A stretch of 64,000 nucleotides of DNA, taken from Modestobacter italicus. Lineage in GTDB: Bacteria; Actinomycetota; Actinomycetes; Mycobacteriales; Geodermatophilaceae. The notes beneath the pieces are model-generated. The model saw nothing but the letters and a program-made list of their open reading frames with translations, was not told the origin of the DNA and did not search any database. This document shows positions 1 to 9,586 of this stretch, piece by piece (positions within the stretch are counted from its first letter, which is position 1; each line of letters begins with the position of its first letter). A program made the position numbers and the translations under genes. Location: assembly GCF_000306785.1 (NCBI RefSeq), contig NC_017955.1:620001-684000 (forward strand). Direction: 5' to 3'.

Positions 1-687
1 CGGCTGTCGGTCGGGGTGGCGCTGCTGCTGGAGTACTGCGGCGTCCTGCTGGTCGTGCTGTGGGTCTGGGCCCGGCTCGGGCAGCGCCCCAGCGCGGTCA
101 CCGGCGCCGGGGTGGTCGTCGCACTGGTGGGACTGGTGCTCGTGCTCGACGTCGTCCGTGGTGCCCGGATCGACCCGGTCGGTCTGGGTTGGGGCCTGCT
201 CGCCGCCCTCGGACTCGCCTCCTACTTCGTGCTGTCCGCCCGGACCGACGACGCGCTGCCACCGCTGGCCAGCGCCTGGGCGGGGCTCACCGTCGGGGCA
301 CTGGGCCTGGGTGCGGCGGCTGCGGTCGGCGTCCTGCCGTGGCGGACGACCGCCTCCGACGTCGTGTTCGCCGGGCGGTCGACCAGCTGGCTGGTGCCGG
401 TCCTCGGACTGTCGCTGCTCGCGGCGGCCTTCGCGTACGCCACCGGGATCGCCGCCGTCCGGCGGCTGGGCTCGCGGCTGAGCTCGTTCGTCGGGCTCAG
501 CGAGGTGCTGTTCGCGGTGGCGGCCGCCTGGCTGGCGCTGGGGCAGCAGCCGGGGGCCGTCCAGCTGGTCGGCGGCGTCGTCGTCCTGGCCGGGATCGTG
601 CTGGTCCGGTTGGGCGAGCGGCCGCCCGGGGAGCCGGCGGTCGACGTCGACCCGGTGCTGGCGGCGGACGACGCGACGGCCCGGTGA
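1..687 (+). CDS. EamA/DMT-family membrane transporter, 5' end outside window
   Basis: The reading frame is open from base 1, so the gene begins upstream. The visible 228 residues are very hydrophobic, with about seven membrane segments rich in Ala, Leu, Val and Gly. The second half has the layout of a C-terminal EamA repeat (drug/metabolite transporter superfamily): short helices, an acidic loop, and a final helix followed by a charged tail. These proteins export metabolites or amino-acid-like compounds; the substrate cannot be told from sequence. A strong hairpin follows the stop at 692-722. Confidence 0.8.
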   Translation, partial: RLSVGVALLLEYCGVLLVVLWVWARLGQRPSAVTGAGVVVALVGLVLVLDVVRGARIDPVGLGWGLLAALGLASYFVLSARTDDALPPLASAWAGLTVGALGLGAAAAVGVLPWRTTASDVVFAGRSTSWLVPVLGLSLLAAAFAYATGIAAVRRLGSRLSSFVGLSEVLFAVAAAWLALGQQPGAVQLVGGVVVLAGIVLVRLGERPPGEPAVDVDPVLAADDATAR

Positions 688-691
688 GCGC

Positions 692-722
692 TGACGGGGC
701 CGGGCGTCGACCGGCCCCGTCA
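692..722 (+). terminator. Hairpin terminator after the EamA gene
   Basis: A perfect 12-bp stem (TGACGGGGCCGG paired with CCGGCCCCGTCA) with a 7-nt loop lies 4 bases after the EamA stop and before the end of the convergent hflX. There is no U-tract, which is common for actinobacterial terminators. It could serve both strands. Confidence 0.7.
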
Positions 723-769
723 CCGCGTGCGGTCAGGCGGCGACCCGGGCGCGGACTGGCCGGGGCGGG

Positions 770-1933
770 TCAGCCGGGCGGCAGCGCCCGGTCGATCGCG
801 GCACGCAGGTCCTCGATGCCCTCCCCGGTGAGCGCTGAGACGGCGACGGCGTCCGGGTAGGCCGAGCGCAGCGCCGCCAGCCACTCCGGCGGGGCGACGT
901 CCACCTTGTTGAGCGCGAGCAGCTCGGTGTGGTCCCGGGCGCCGATCTCGTAGAGCACGCCGCGCACCGTCGTCACCTGGTCCATGGCGTCCGGCGCCGA
1001 CGCGTCGACGACGTGCAGCACCAGGTCGGCCTCGACGACCTCCTCCAGGGTCGAGCGGAACGCGTCGACCAGCTGGTGCGGCAGGTGCCGGACGAAGCCC
1101 ACCGTGTCGGTGAGCGTGTACCGGCGGCCGCCGGGCGAGCGGGTCTGGCGGACCGTCGGGTCCAGGGTGGCGAACAGCGCGTCCTGGACCAGGGCGTCGG
1201 CACCGGTCAGCCGGTTGAGCAGCGCGGACTTCCCGGCGTTGGTGTAACCGGTGATCGCCACCGAGGGCACCTGGTTGTGCCGCCGCCGGGAGCGGGTGCG
1301 CGCGCGGCGGCGGCCGGTCTCGGCCACCTGCCGGCGCAGCAGCGCCATCCGTCGCCGCAGGTGCCGTCGTTCGGTCTCCAGCCGCTGCTCACCGGGTCCG
1401 CGGACGCCGATCCCCGCGCCGCCGGCGACCCGGCCACCGCCGACCCGGGACAGCTCGGTGCCCTGCCCGCGCAGCCGGGGGAGCTGGTAGGCCAGCTGGG
1501 CCAGCTCGACCTGCGCCCGGCCCTCGCTGCTGCGGGCGTGCTGGCCGAAGATGTCCAGGATCAGCGCCGTCCGGTCGACGACCCGGGCCGCCAGCCGCTC
1601 CTCGAGGTTGCGGACCTGCGCCGGGCTGAGCTCGCCGTCGGCGATCACCATCCCCGCCTGGCGCTCGCGGACCAGGCCGGCCAGCTCGGCCACCTTGCCG
1701 GAGCCCAGGTAGGTCGCCGGGTCGGGCTCGTCCCGCGCCTGGGTCAGCCGGCCGACGACGGCCACCCCGTCGGTCTCGGCGAGGCGCTCCAGCTCGTCGA
1801 GCCCGCCGGCCGCCTCACCGGAGGCCTCCAGCCCGAGCAGGACGGCGCGGGCTCCGTCGTCCTGACCGGCCGCGGGGTCGTCGGCGGACAGCAGAGCGGT
1901 GCCGCCGGAGCGGACGAGCCAGGGACCGGGCAT
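770..1933 (-). CDS. hflX: HflX-family ribosome-associated GTPase
   Basis: 387 residues. HflX binds the 50S subunit and splits stalled ribosomes using GTP. The N-terminal HflX domain has the family signature of glycine-rich loops (ELSRVGGG, GIGVRGPGE), followed by a basic coiled-coil arm. The G domain follows: P-loop GYTNAGKS at residues 229-236, a DTVGF switch II and NKVD near 343. I chose the ATG at 1933 because GGAGG lies 8 nt upstream; an in-frame ATG at 2026 would add 31 residues unlike the family. The protein is shorter than many actinobacterial HflX proteins (about 480), and it is not beside miaA, dapF or lexA, so it may be a second, divergent HflX. Confidence 0.88.
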   Translation of the reverse strand: MPGPWLVRSGGTALLSADDPAAGQDDGARAVLLGLEASGEAAGGLDELERLAETDGVAVVGRLTQARDEPDPATYLGSGKVAELAGLVRERQAGMVIADGELSPAQVRNLEERLAARVVDRTALILDIFGQHARSSEGRAQVELAQLAYQLPRLRGQGTELSRVGGGRVAGGAGIGVRGPGEQRLETERRHLRRRMALLRRQVAETGRRRARTRSRRRHNQVPSVAITGYTNAGKSALLNRLTGADALVQDALFATLDPTVRQTRSPGGRRYTLTDTVGFVRHLPHQLVDAFRSTLEEVVEADLVLHVVDASAPDAMDQVTTVRGVLYEIGARDHTELLALNKVDVAPPEWLAALRSAYPDAVAVSALTGEGIEDLRAAIDRALPPG

Positions 1934-2059
1934 GGGAGGTGCCTCCGTGCGGAGACCGGGGGCGGACTCTGCTCGTCGCTGCGCCGTCGGGACGGCGTCC
2001 GGTCCGCCCAGCCTCGCCGGGTCCACGACGTCCTGCCACCGGAACGGTCACCGGAGGGC

Positions 2060-2320
2060 TCAGCCGGAGGCGGCGCGACCCAGCTCGTCGTGGGGGGCGT
2101 CGCTGATCCGCGGGAACGGTCGGGTCGAGAACACCGTCTCGACCGGCAGCCCGAAGAACTCCGCGATCCGCAGCGCCAGGTGCAGGCTGGGGTTGTACTC
2201 GCCGCGCTCGAGGTAGCCGACCGTCTGGTAGTGGACGCCGAGGGCGTCGGCGAGCTCGCGACGGCTGACCCCCTGCTCGGCCCGCAGCAGGGTGATCCGG
2301 TTGAAGACGCCCTCGTTCAC
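2060..2320 (-). CDS. XRE-family helix-turn-helix regulator
   Basis: 86 residues, close to a bare Cro/CI-type DNA-binding domain: helix-turn-helix at about residues 9-60 (SRRELADALGVHYQTVGYLE) followed by the typical NPSLHLALRIAEFF stretch. It starts 4 nt after the ABC permease stop, so it is almost certainly the third gene of that operon and probably regulates it. Small regulators of this type commonly accompany ABC-2 exporters in actinomycetes. Confidence 0.9.
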   Translation of the reverse strand: MNEGVFNRITLLRAEQGVSRRELADALGVHYQTVGYLERGEYNPSLHLALRIAEFFGLPVETVFSTRPFPRISDAPHDELGRAASG

Positions 2321-2324
2321 CCGC

Positions 2325-3179
2325 TCACCGCACCCACTGCAGAGCCGCCTCCCGTGCCGCCTGGACCGCCGAGCCCGACTGGCGGCGGGCCATCCGGCGG
2401 AGCACCCGGGGCGCGACCAGCAGGCCGGCCACCGCCCACGCGGAGAGCACCACCAGCATCGTGCCCGTGCGCCAGGAGTCTCCCAGCTCGGCCACCGCCG
2501 CCTCCGCGGGGAGGAACGCCGAGCGCATGCCCAGCGCGATCCAGTAGACCGGGAAGACCTGGGCCACGGCCTGCACCCAGCCCCACATGGCCTGCACCGG
2601 GGTGAAGACGCCGGAGATCGCCACCAGCACGAGGACGGGCAGCATCCCCCAGGTGCCGACCTTCTGGACGCCCGGCACCACCGAGCCGAGCACCATGCCC
2701 CACGGCAGCGTCGCGAGCAGGCCGATCACGACCAGGCCGGCGACGGCCAGCCAGCCGCCCGCGCCACCCTGCATGACGTCGTCGAAGAGCAGCAGGCTCG
2801 GCACCAGCACGACCAGCAGGCCGGGTGCCAGGCTGAGCGACTGGAAGGTGAGCTGACCGGTCACGTAGCCCTGCATGCCGTGCGGGACCGCCTTGTGCCG
2901 CAGCAGGGTCCCGTCCTCGCGCTCCATCGCCAGGGCGTACGCCGGGCCGATCACCACGCCGAAGGTGAGCAGGGCGCCGAGCACGCTCGGCAGCGCGTAC
3001 GTCGGGTACATCAGCCCGGTGCTGCCCACCTCGTTGTCCCGGTTGAACCACAGGACGGCGAGGGTGACCAGCCCGGTGAAGAGGTAGAAGCCCTGGTCCT
3101 GCGGGCTGCGGACGCTCTGCACGAACTCCGTCCAGCCTCGGCGGAGGCCCTGGCCGGCGGCGTGCCGGGAGGCGTTCAC
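2325..3179 (-). CDS. ABC-2 type transporter permease
   Basis: 284 residues with about six membrane helices and the ABC-2 permease layout; it is the membrane partner of the ATPase encoded just upstream. A short cytoplasmic loop carries MEREDGTLLRHK, typical of DrrB-like daunorubicin-type exporters. The GTG start overlaps the ATPase stop (GTGA at 3176-3179), implying translational coupling and 1:1 production. Predicted role: export of a drug, lipid or peptide; the substrate is unknown. Confidence 0.88.
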   Translation of the reverse strand: MNASRHAAGQGLRRGWTEFVQSVRSPQDQGFYLFTGLVTLAVLWFNRDNEVGSTGLMYPTYALPSVLGALLTFGVVIGPAYALAMEREDGTLLRHKAVPHGMQGYVTGQLTFQSLSLAPGLLVVLVPSLLLFDDVMQGGAGGWLAVAGLVVIGLLATLPWGMVLGSVVPGVQKVGTWGMLPVLVLVAISGVFTPVQAMWGWVQAVAQVFPVYWIALGMRSAFLPAEAAVAELGDSWRTGTMLVVLSAWAVAGLLVAPRVLRRMARRQSGSAVQAAREAALQWVR

Positions 3180-4099
3180 GGGGTCACCTCCGCCAGGTGC
3201 CGGGCCGGCGTCCGGGACTCGAACCGTTGGACCATCGCGAGGTAGGTGTCCTCCAGGTCGGGCCGGCGCACCTCCAGGTCGGTGAGCTCGTCGCCGTGCT
3301 GGGCGAGCAGCTGCCGGACGAAGGGGATCGGCTCGTCGGTGGCATGCACGAAACGCTCGCCGTGCTCGGCCCAGCGGACCTCGCTGGTACCGGCCACCTG
3401 GCGGGTCAGCGCGTCGGCACTGCCGTCGGCGACGATCCGGCCGTCGGTGAGGATCAGGATCCGGTCGGCCAGCCGCTCGGCCTCGCCGAGGTCGTGCGTG
3501 GTGAGCAGGATGCTGGTGCCCTCGAGGTCGGCGAGCCGGTGCACCAGGTCGTGGAAGTCCCGCCGGGCCTGCGGGTCGAACCCGGCGGTGGGCTCGTCCA
3601 GGAAGAGCAGCTCCGGCCGGCCGATCAGGCCGACGGCGACGTCGAGCCGGCGGCGCCGCCCCCCGGACAGGGTGGCGATCTTCCGGTCGGCGTCGGCGGT
3701 GAGGCCGACGGTGCCCAGCAGCTCGTCGACGTCCCACGGGCGGGGGTGCGCAGGTGTCGACCAGGGGGCGTAGTAGCCCGCCAGGTAGCGCAGCAGCCGC
3801 CGCGGCGTCCAGCGCGGGTGGTCGCGCCAGGACTGGAGCACCACCCCGATGCGTGCCCGCCAGGCGTCGTCGCCGGTCGCCGGGTCGGCGCCGAGCACCT
3901 GCACGTCGCCGGCCGAGGGCAGCCGGAAGCCCTCCAGCACCTCGATCGTGGTCGTCTTGCCCGCTCCGTTGGGCCCCAGCAGGCACACCACCTCGCCCTG
4001 CTCGACGTCGAAGTCGACGCCGGTGAGCACCTCGTGGGTGCCGTAGGTCATCCGCAGGTCACGGACCCGGACGGCGGGGGGACAGGCGGGTGCGGCCAC
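3176..4099 (-). CDS. ABC transporter ATP-binding protein (DrrA-like)
   Basis: 307 residues. Walker A GPNGAGKTT at 42-50, ABC signature LSGGRRRRL near 143, Walker B LLFLDEPTAG near 165, then an H-loop histidine in LLTTHDLGEAERLADR. The C-terminal extension of about 90 residues is usual for drug-export ATPases of the DrrA/CcmA type. First gene of a three-gene unit (ATPase, permease, XRE regulator). The 221-bp upstream gap should hold the promoter and contains a 12-bp dyad at 4161-4172. Confidence 0.92.
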   Translation of the reverse strand: MAAPACPPAVRVRDLRMTYGTHEVLTGVDFDVEQGEVVCLLGPNGAGKTTTIEVLEGFRLPSAGDVQVLGADPATGDDAWRARIGVVLQSWRDHPRWTPRRLLRYLAGYYAPWSTPAHPRPWDVDELLGTVGLTADADRKIATLSGGRRRRLDVAVGLIGRPELLFLDEPTAGFDPQARRDFHDLVHRLADLEGTSILLTTHDLGEAERLADRILILTDGRIVADGSADALTRQVAGTSEVRWAEHGERFVHATDEPIPFVRQLLAQHGDELTDLEVRRPDLEDTYLAMVQRFESRTPARHLAEVTP

Positions 4100-4160
4100 G
4101 GGACCACTCCTCGGCAGCAGGCGGGGTTCGTGGCGCGGACAGTAGGACTGCTACATGCAG

Positions 4161-4172
4161 AGCACCAGTGCT
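4161..4172. promoter_or_regulatory. Possible operator dyad upstream of the ABC operon
   Basis: AGCAC-CA-GTGCT is a perfect 5+2+5 inverted repeat about 60 bp upstream of the ATPase start. It lies in a noticeably less GC-rich patch of the intergenic region 4100-4320, where nothing else is recognisable. It could bind the XRE regulator of the same operon, but five-base arms also occur by chance. Confidence 0.3.
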
Positions 4173-4320
4173 ATCAGCTCCGCGCTGCTGCTCAGACGCT
4201 GTCGCGAGGGGGACAGCTGCTGCCCGACGGCGTGTGCGTCACCGGACGGTCACCGGGCGTCCGCAGGGCCGGGTCGGCCGGCCGGAGGTGCGCCGGCGGA
4301 CGTCGGAGCTGGGAGCGCCC

Positions 4321-5550
4321 TCAGGCGCCGAGTGCGACGACGTCGCCCACGACCCAGACCGCCGGCGGGCGCACGCCCTCGTCGACGAGGGTCTGCGCCA
4401 GACCGGCCAGCGTGGTGCGCACCGAGCGCTGCGCCGGGGTCGCCCCGTCGCTGACGACGGCGACCGGGGTCTGCGGGTCCCGGCCGTGCTCGATCAGCGC
4501 GGCGCTGATCGCCGGGGCGGTGTCGACGCCCATCAACACGACGACGGTGCCGCGCAGCCGGCCGAGCGCCGCCCAGTCGACCAGCGACGACGGGTGCCCG
4601 GGCGGGACGTGCCCGGAGACGACGACGAACTCGTGGGTCATGCCGCGGTGGGTGACCGGGATCCCGGCCAGCCCGGGCACGGCGATCGCGCTGGTCACGC
4701 CGGGGACGACCTCCACCGGGATGCCGGCGGCGGTGCACGCCTCCAGCTCCTCGTAGCCGCGGCCGAACACGAACGGGTCGCCGCCCTTGAGCCGCACCAC
4801 CCGCTTGCCCCGCCGCGCCCGGTCGACCAGCAGGGTGTTGATCTGCTCCTGCGCCATCGCCCGCCCGCGGGGGAGCTTGGAGGCGTCGATGACCTCGACC
4901 TCCGGCGGCAGCGAGGCGAGCAGCCCCTGCGGGGCGAGGTGGTCGGCCAGCACGACGTCCGCCCCGGCGACGGCCTGCCGGCCCCGGACGGTGACCAGCC
5001 CCGGGTCGCCCGGCCCGCCGCCGACCAGCACCACGCTGCCGACGGCGACCGACGGGGCGCGCGCGGCCCGGTCGGCGATCGAGCCGTCGGTGAGCCCGGC
5101 GAGCACTGCGTCGCGGACGCCGACGGCGCGCTGCGGGTCGCCGCCGCCGTGCACGCCGACGACCAGGTCGCCCTGCCGGCCGACGGCGGGGGTCCACACC
5201 GTCGAGGTCGACCGGTCATCGGCCCGGGCGCAGAACACCCGGTCGCGCTCGGCCTCCGCGGCGACGGCGGCGTTGACCGCGGGGGCGTCGGTGGCGGCGA
5301 CGGCGTACCAGGCGCCGGCGAGGTCCCCGGCGACGTACCGCCGGGGGTGCCAGGTCACCGACCCGGGGGCGACCAGGGCCTCCAGAGCGGGGGTCAGCTC
5401 CGGGCTCACCACGGTCACCAGGGCGCCGGCCTCGAGCAGGCCGGCGACGCGCCGGTGGGCGACCTGGCCACCGCCGACGACGACCACCCGGCGCCCCGCC
5501 AGCCGGAGGCCGACCGGGTAGACGGTGGCGGGATCGGTCGGGGAGCTCAC
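4321..5550 (-). CDS. cobA: Uroporphyrinogen-III C-methyltransferase with siroheme-synthase N-domain (CysG-like)
   Basis: 409 residues. Residues 1-150 resemble the CysG/Met8 precorrin-2 dehydrogenase/ferrochelatase module (VVVVGGGQVAHRR nucleotide-binding loop). From about residue 165 comes a SAM uroporphyrinogen-III methyltransferase with GGGPGDPGL, LKGGDPFVFGRG, VVPGVTSA and VTHRGMTH. It makes precorrin-2, the branch point to B12 and siroheme. GTG start overlaps the cobT stop. Last gene of the riboswitch-controlled operon. A CysG-type activity toward siroheme is possible if the N-domain is active. Confidence 0.92.
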   Translation of the reverse strand: MSSPTDPATVYPVGLRLAGRRVVVVGGGQVAHRRVAGLLEAGALVTVVSPELTPALEALVAPGSVTWHPRRYVAGDLAGAWYAVAATDAPAVNAAVAAEAERDRVFCARADDRSTSTVWTPAVGRQGDLVVGVHGGGDPQRAVGVRDAVLAGLTDGSIADRAARAPSVAVGSVVLVGGGPGDPGLVTVRGRQAVAGADVVLADHLAPQGLLASLPPEVEVIDASKLPRGRAMAQEQINTLLVDRARRGKRVVRLKGGDPFVFGRGYEELEACTAAGIPVEVVPGVTSAIAVPGLAGIPVTHRGMTHEFVVVSGHVPPGHPSSLVDWAALGRLRGTVVVLMGVDTAPAISAALIEHGRDPQTPVAVVSDGATPAQRSVRTTLAGLAQTLVDEGVRPPAVWVVGDVVALGA

Positions 5551-6623
5551 TTCTCGGTGACGCCCGCCGAGTCGAAGGTGGCGACGTCGCGCAGCGCGCG
5601 GGCCGCGCTGGCGACCAGCGGGAACGCCAGCAGCGCGCCGGTGCCCTCGCCCAGCCGCAGGTCCAGGCCCAGCAGCGGGCGCAGCCCCAGCGCGCGCAGC
5701 GCCAGGCCGGCGCCCGGCTCGGCGGAGCTGTGCCCGGCGAGGGCGTGCTCGAGCGCCGTCGGGCAGAGCGCGGCGGCGACCAGCGCCGCCGAGCCGGCGA
5801 TGACGCCGTCGAGCAGCACCGGGACGCGGGCCGCGGCAGCGCCGAGCAGGAAGCCGGCCAGCGCGGCGTGCTCGAGCCCGCCGACCTCCGCCAGCGCGGC
5901 GAGCGCCTCCTCGGGGGTCGTCGGCGGCGCCGGCACCCGGGCCACCGCGCGGGTGACGACGTCGACCTTGCGGGCCAGGGTGGGGTCGTCGACCCCGGTG
6001 CCGCGGCCGGTGGCGGCGACCGGGCTCGCGCCGGTGAAGGCGCAGACCAGGGCGGCCGAGGCGGTGGTGTTGGTGATCCCCATGTCGCCGGTGACCAGGC
6101 AGCCGTGGTCGGCGGCGAGCCCGGTGGCCACCTCGATGCCGACCTCGACGGCGCGCCGGGCCTCCTCGAGCGTCATCGCCGGGCCGAGGGCCAGGTCGGC
6201 GGTGCCGCGGCGGACGTTGCGGTCCAGCAGCCCGGCAGCCGGGCCGACCGGCGAGGCGACCCCGACGTCGACCACGACGACGTCCGCGCCGAGGCCGGCG
6301 GCGAAGGCGTTGACCACCGCACCGCCGGTGGCGAAATTGGCCACCATCTGGGCGGTCACCTCCTGCGGCCACGGCGTGACGCCCTGCGCGTGCACCCCGT
6401 GGTCACCGGCGAAGACAGCGACGGCGGCGGGGGTCGGCAGCGGCGCCGGGCACTCCCCGGCGGTCCCGGCGAGCTGGGCGGCCACGTCCTCCAGCACGCC
6501 GAGCGAGCCCGGCGGCTTGGTCATCCGGTCCAGCCGCTGCCGGGCAGCGTGCTCCGCTGCGGCGTCCCGGGGGCGGACGGCGGCGATCGTCTCGCCCAGC
6601 AGCGTGCCGGCGAAGTGGCTCAA
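5547..6623 (-). CDS. cobT: Nicotinate-nucleotide--dimethylbenzimidazole phosphoribosyltransferase
   Basis: 358 residues, the usual CobT length. It makes alpha-ribazole phosphate, the lower-ligand nucleotide of cobalamin. Family features: an N-terminal KPPGSLG segment, FAGDHGVHAQGVTPWPQEVT, GDMGITNTT, and glycine-rich GDHG loops that bind nicotinate mononucleotide. ATG overlaps the stop of the upstream cobC (ATGA at 6620-6623), and its own stop overlaps the next gene's start. Confidence 0.95.
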   Translation of the reverse strand: MSHFAGTLLGETIAAVRPRDAAAEHAARQRLDRMTKPPGSLGVLEDVAAQLAGTAGECPAPLPTPAAVAVFAGDHGVHAQGVTPWPQEVTAQMVANFATGGAVVNAFAAGLGADVVVVDVGVASPVGPAAGLLDRNVRRGTADLALGPAMTLEEARRAVEVGIEVATGLAADHGCLVTGDMGITNTTASAALVCAFTGASPVAATGRGTGVDDPTLARKVDVVTRAVARVPAPPTTPEEALAALAEVGGLEHAALAGFLLGAAAARVPVLLDGVIAGSAALVAAALCPTALEHALAGHSSAEPGAGLALRALGLRPLLGLDLRLGEGTGALLAFPLVASAARALRDVATFDSAGVTEK

Positions 6624-8007
6624 CGGGTCTCCTCCGAGGTGGTGGTCCCGGCGAGGACCTCGACAAGGATCTCAGCCAGCACGGCGCCGAACGCACGCGA
6701 GGTGCCGGGGTCCCGGACGGCGACCCGCAGGTGGTCACCGGTGAGCCCGGGGAAGGTGTCGCCGCGGCGCACCGCCCAGCCCCGTTCCCGCAGCCGCTCG
6801 CGCACGACCGCGCCGCCGGGGACGTGCAGCAGGACGAAGGAGGCGCGCGGGGTGCCGACCACCCGCACGCCGGCCGGCAGCGCGGCCAGCAGCGCCGCCC
6901 GGTGCTCGACCAGCTGCCGCGCGGCCGCGTCGGCCTCGGCCTGCGCCGCGGGTGCCGTGCAGGCCGACAGCGCGGCGAGCCCGTAAGGGAGACGGGCCAG
7001 TGCGGCTGCTGGGCGGCCAGCGCCGCGACCAGGTCGGCCGGGCCCAGCGCGTAGCCGACCCGCAGCCCGGCCAGCCCCCAGGTCTTGGTCAGGCTGCGCA
7101 CCACCAGCAGGCCCGGGAGGTCGGCGCGCCCGGCCAGCGACGCGGGTTCGCCGGGCACCGTGTCGGCGAACGCCTCGTCGACGACGAGCACCCGGCCCGG
7201 CCGGGCCAGCGCCGCGACCGCCTCGGCCGGGTGCAGCACCGACGTCGGGTTGGTCGGGTTGCCCAGCACCACCAGGTCGGCGTCCTCGGGCACCCCGCCC
7301 AGCAGGTACCCCGGGGGCGCCAGCAGCAGCCGATCGACCGGGTGCCCGGCGGCGCGCAGCGCGGCCTCCGGCTCGGTGAAGGACGGGTGTACGACGACCG
7401 CCCGCCGGGGCTGCAGCGCGCGGGCGAGCAGGGTGAACGTCTCGGCCGCGCCGGCGGTCAGCAGCACCTCGGCCTCGGGCCGCCCGTGCGCCGCGGCGAC
7501 GGCGGCGCGGGCCGCCCGCGGGTCGGGGTATCCGGCGCTCGCGTCGACGGCGTCGTGCAGGACCGCGCGCAGCCAGTCCGGCGGGGTGCCGTCCCGGACG
7601 TTGACGGCGAGGTCGACCAGGCCGGGGGTCGCCTCGACGTCCCCGTGGTGGCGCAGGTCCGGCTCGGCCGCCACCGCCACGGTGACCCGGCCGTGGACGG
7701 TCTTGCCGACGACGAGCTGCCCGCCGTCGAGCAGCGCGGCGGCCTCGGCCACCGAGGGGGTGCCGACGGCGGCGGCGACCCGCGCCGACGGTGCCGGGAC
7801 GGGCACCGTGGCCAGCGCCGCGGCCGGGTGCCCGGTCAGCGGCCAGCCGCGGCGGGCAGCGGCCTCGCGCAGCCCCGGCTCGGTGCTGCGGGCGTCGAGG
7901 GTGGCCAGCCGCACCGGGCCCCCGGCCGCGGGCAGCACCGCGTCGACCGCGGCGAGCACCTCCTCGACGGTCACCCCGGTGGCGGCGCCGACCCCGACGG
8001 TCAGCAC
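6620..8007 (-). pseudogene. cobC: CobE/CbiG-C domain fused to CobC-type aminotransferase; frameshifted
   Basis: From a GTG at 8007, residues 1-112 match the CobE/CbiG C-terminal domain (STEPGLREAAARRGWPL). This is fused to a PLP aminotransferase-fold L-threonine-phosphate decarboxylase (CobC/CobD type) with the PLP lysine in SLTKTWGLAGLRVGY near residue 307. After PHWPVS the frame breaks at about 6985-6990. The correct sequence (PYGLAALSACTA and onward to SEETR) continues in another frame and ends in a normal ATGA overlap with cobT. One missing base, probably a C on the coding strand in a CCCTT run, would restore it. The intact downstream frame favours a sequencing error or a very recent mutation. 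Product when intact: aminopropanol phosphate arm precursor. Confidence 0.85.
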
Positions 8008-8849
8008 GCCCGGACGCCCGGGGAGTCGGGCAGGGCGGCGACCAGGGCGTCGGCGTCGCGGGGGAGGGCGCCGCCGGGCAGCAGCCCCAGGGCCTGCAGC
8101 CGGGCCCCCACGGTGAGCGCCCAGGGCCGGTCCAGCCGGGCGCGGGCCAGCAGGACGTCGTCCCCGAGGACGACGTCCGGGCGGCCCTGCACGACCCCGC
8201 CGTCGACCACGACGGCGACCTCGTCGGCCCAGCGCAGCGCCAGGTCGACGTCGTGGGTGCTCATCACGACGGTGGAGTCCGCCTCCTGCAGCCGGCTCAG
8301 CGCGGCCAGCGCCTCCCCGACGGCGGTCGGGTCGAGCCCGGCGGTCGGCTCGTCGAGCAGCAGCACGCAGGGACGCATGGCGACCGCGCCGGCGATCGCC
8401 ACCCGCTTGCGCTCGCCGTAGGAGAGCTGGTGGGTGGGCCGGCCGGCCAGGTGCGTGACGGACAGCAGGTCCAGCGCCTCGGCGACCCGGGCGCGCACCT
8501 CGGCCTCGGGCAGCTCGAGGTTGACCGGACCGAAGGAGACGTCCTGGGCGACCGAGGCGCTGAACAGCTGGTCGTCGGGGTCCTGCAGCACCAGCTGGAC
8601 CGCCTGCCGGTGGGCGCGCAGGCCGGCGCGGGTGTGCCGCAGCTCCGCGCCGTCCAGGGTCACCCGGCCGCGGGCCGGGGCCAGGGCGCCGGACAGGCAG
8701 CGCAGCAGCGTGGTCTTGCCCGAGCCGTTCGCGCCGAGCACCGCGAGCCGCCGGCCCGGGGCCACGGTGAGCGAGGCGCCGTCGAGCACCGGCCGGGACC
8801 GGTCGTAGCCGACCACCAGCCCGGTGCCGGCCAGGGTCAGGTGGCTCAC
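8001..8849 (-). CDS. cbiO: Cobalt ECF transporter ATPase
   Basis: 282 residues. Energy-coupling-factor ATPase for cobalt uptake. Walker [10 protein letters not shown] at 39-47, Q-loop LQDPDDQLF, signature [14 protein letters not shown], Walker [15 protein letters not shown]-loop MSTHDVD. The QDPDDQLF element is typical of CbiO/EcfA. GTG start overlaps the cbiQ stop; its stop overlaps the start of cobC. A 40-residue C-terminal extension follows the ATPase core. Confidence 0.94.
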   Translation of the reverse strand: MSHLTLAGTGLVVGYDRSRPVLDGASLTVAPGRRLAVLGANGSGKTTLLRCLSGALAPARGRVTLDGAELRHTRAGLRAHRQAVQLVLQDPDDQLFSASVAQDVSFGPVNLELPEAEVRARVAEALDLLSVTHLAGRPTHQLSYGERKRVAIAGAVAMRPCVLLLDEPTAGLDPTAVGEALAALSRLQEADSTVVMSTHDVDLALRWADEVAVVVDGGVVQGRPDVVLGDDVLLARARLDRPWALTVGARLQALGLLPGGALPRDADALVAALPDSPGVRAC

Positions 8850-9586
8850 CGGGCCACCACCAGGCTGACCGCGGTGAGCGCGGCGAGGCCGAGCACGCTG
8901 GCGGCCTCGAAGCGGCGGGAGGCGGGCAGCGTCTCCGGCAGCACCCGCAGCCCGGTCTCCAGACCGCGGCCGGCCAGCCCCTCCTGCAGCCGCCGGGCGC
9001 GGTCCCAGGAGCGGGTGAGCACCGCGGCGGCCAGCGCCCCCGACGAGCGGTAGGAGTGGCGCAGGCCGGCGTAGCCCATCCGGGCGGTCTGCGCCTCGCG
9101 GATGGTGCGCAGGCTGGTGAGCAGCACGAACAGCATCCGGTAGGTCACCGAGGCGACCTCGATGACGGCGGCGGGCACCCGCAGCCGCTGCAGCGCCGGC
9201 AGCAGGTCCGACAGCGGCGTCGTGGTGGCCAGCAGCAGGACGGCGGCGCTGCCGGCCACCGCGTGACCGACCAGCGAGCCGGCCCGGGCCGCGGCGTCCG
9301 GCGCCCAGCCGACCCCGCCGCCGCCGACCTCGACGACCGTGGTCAGCGCGCCGATCGCGATGAACGCCAGCGGCGCCCGCACCGCCCGGCCGAAGGTGCG
9401 CGCCGGCACCCGGGCCGGGCCCAGCGCCAGCCCGACCGCGACCAGCCCGACCAGCACGCTCCCCGGCCACACCGGCAGCAGCAGCGCGCTGAACACCAGG
9501 CCCAGGCTGACCAGCACCTTGTCCCCCGGGGAGCGGGGACGCCAGGCGCTGGCCCAGGCGGCGTCGTCGATCGCGAGTCCGCTCAC
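8846..9586 (-). CDS. cbiQ: Cobalt ECF transporter T component
   Basis: 246 residues with 5-6 membrane helices. It is the CbiQ scaffold that links CbiM/N to CbiO. The coupling-helix region carries the arginine-containing motifs seen in the family ([22 protein letters not shown]). I chose the GTG at 9586 because it overlaps the cbiN stop and gives a normal length; the frame stays open further upstream without family-like sequence. Confidence 0.92.
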   Translation of the reverse strand: MSGLAIDDAAWASAWRPRSPGDKVLVSLGLVFSALLLPVWPGSVLVGLVAVGLALGPARVPARTFGRAVRAPLAFIAIGALTTVVEVGGGGVGWAPDAAARAGSLVGHAVAGSAAVLLLATTTPLSDLLPALQRLRVPAAVIEVASVTYRMLFVLLTSLRTIREAQTARMGYAGLRHSYRSSGALAAAVLTRSWDRARRLQEGLAGRGLETGLRVLPETLPASRRFEAASVLGLAALTAVSLVVAR

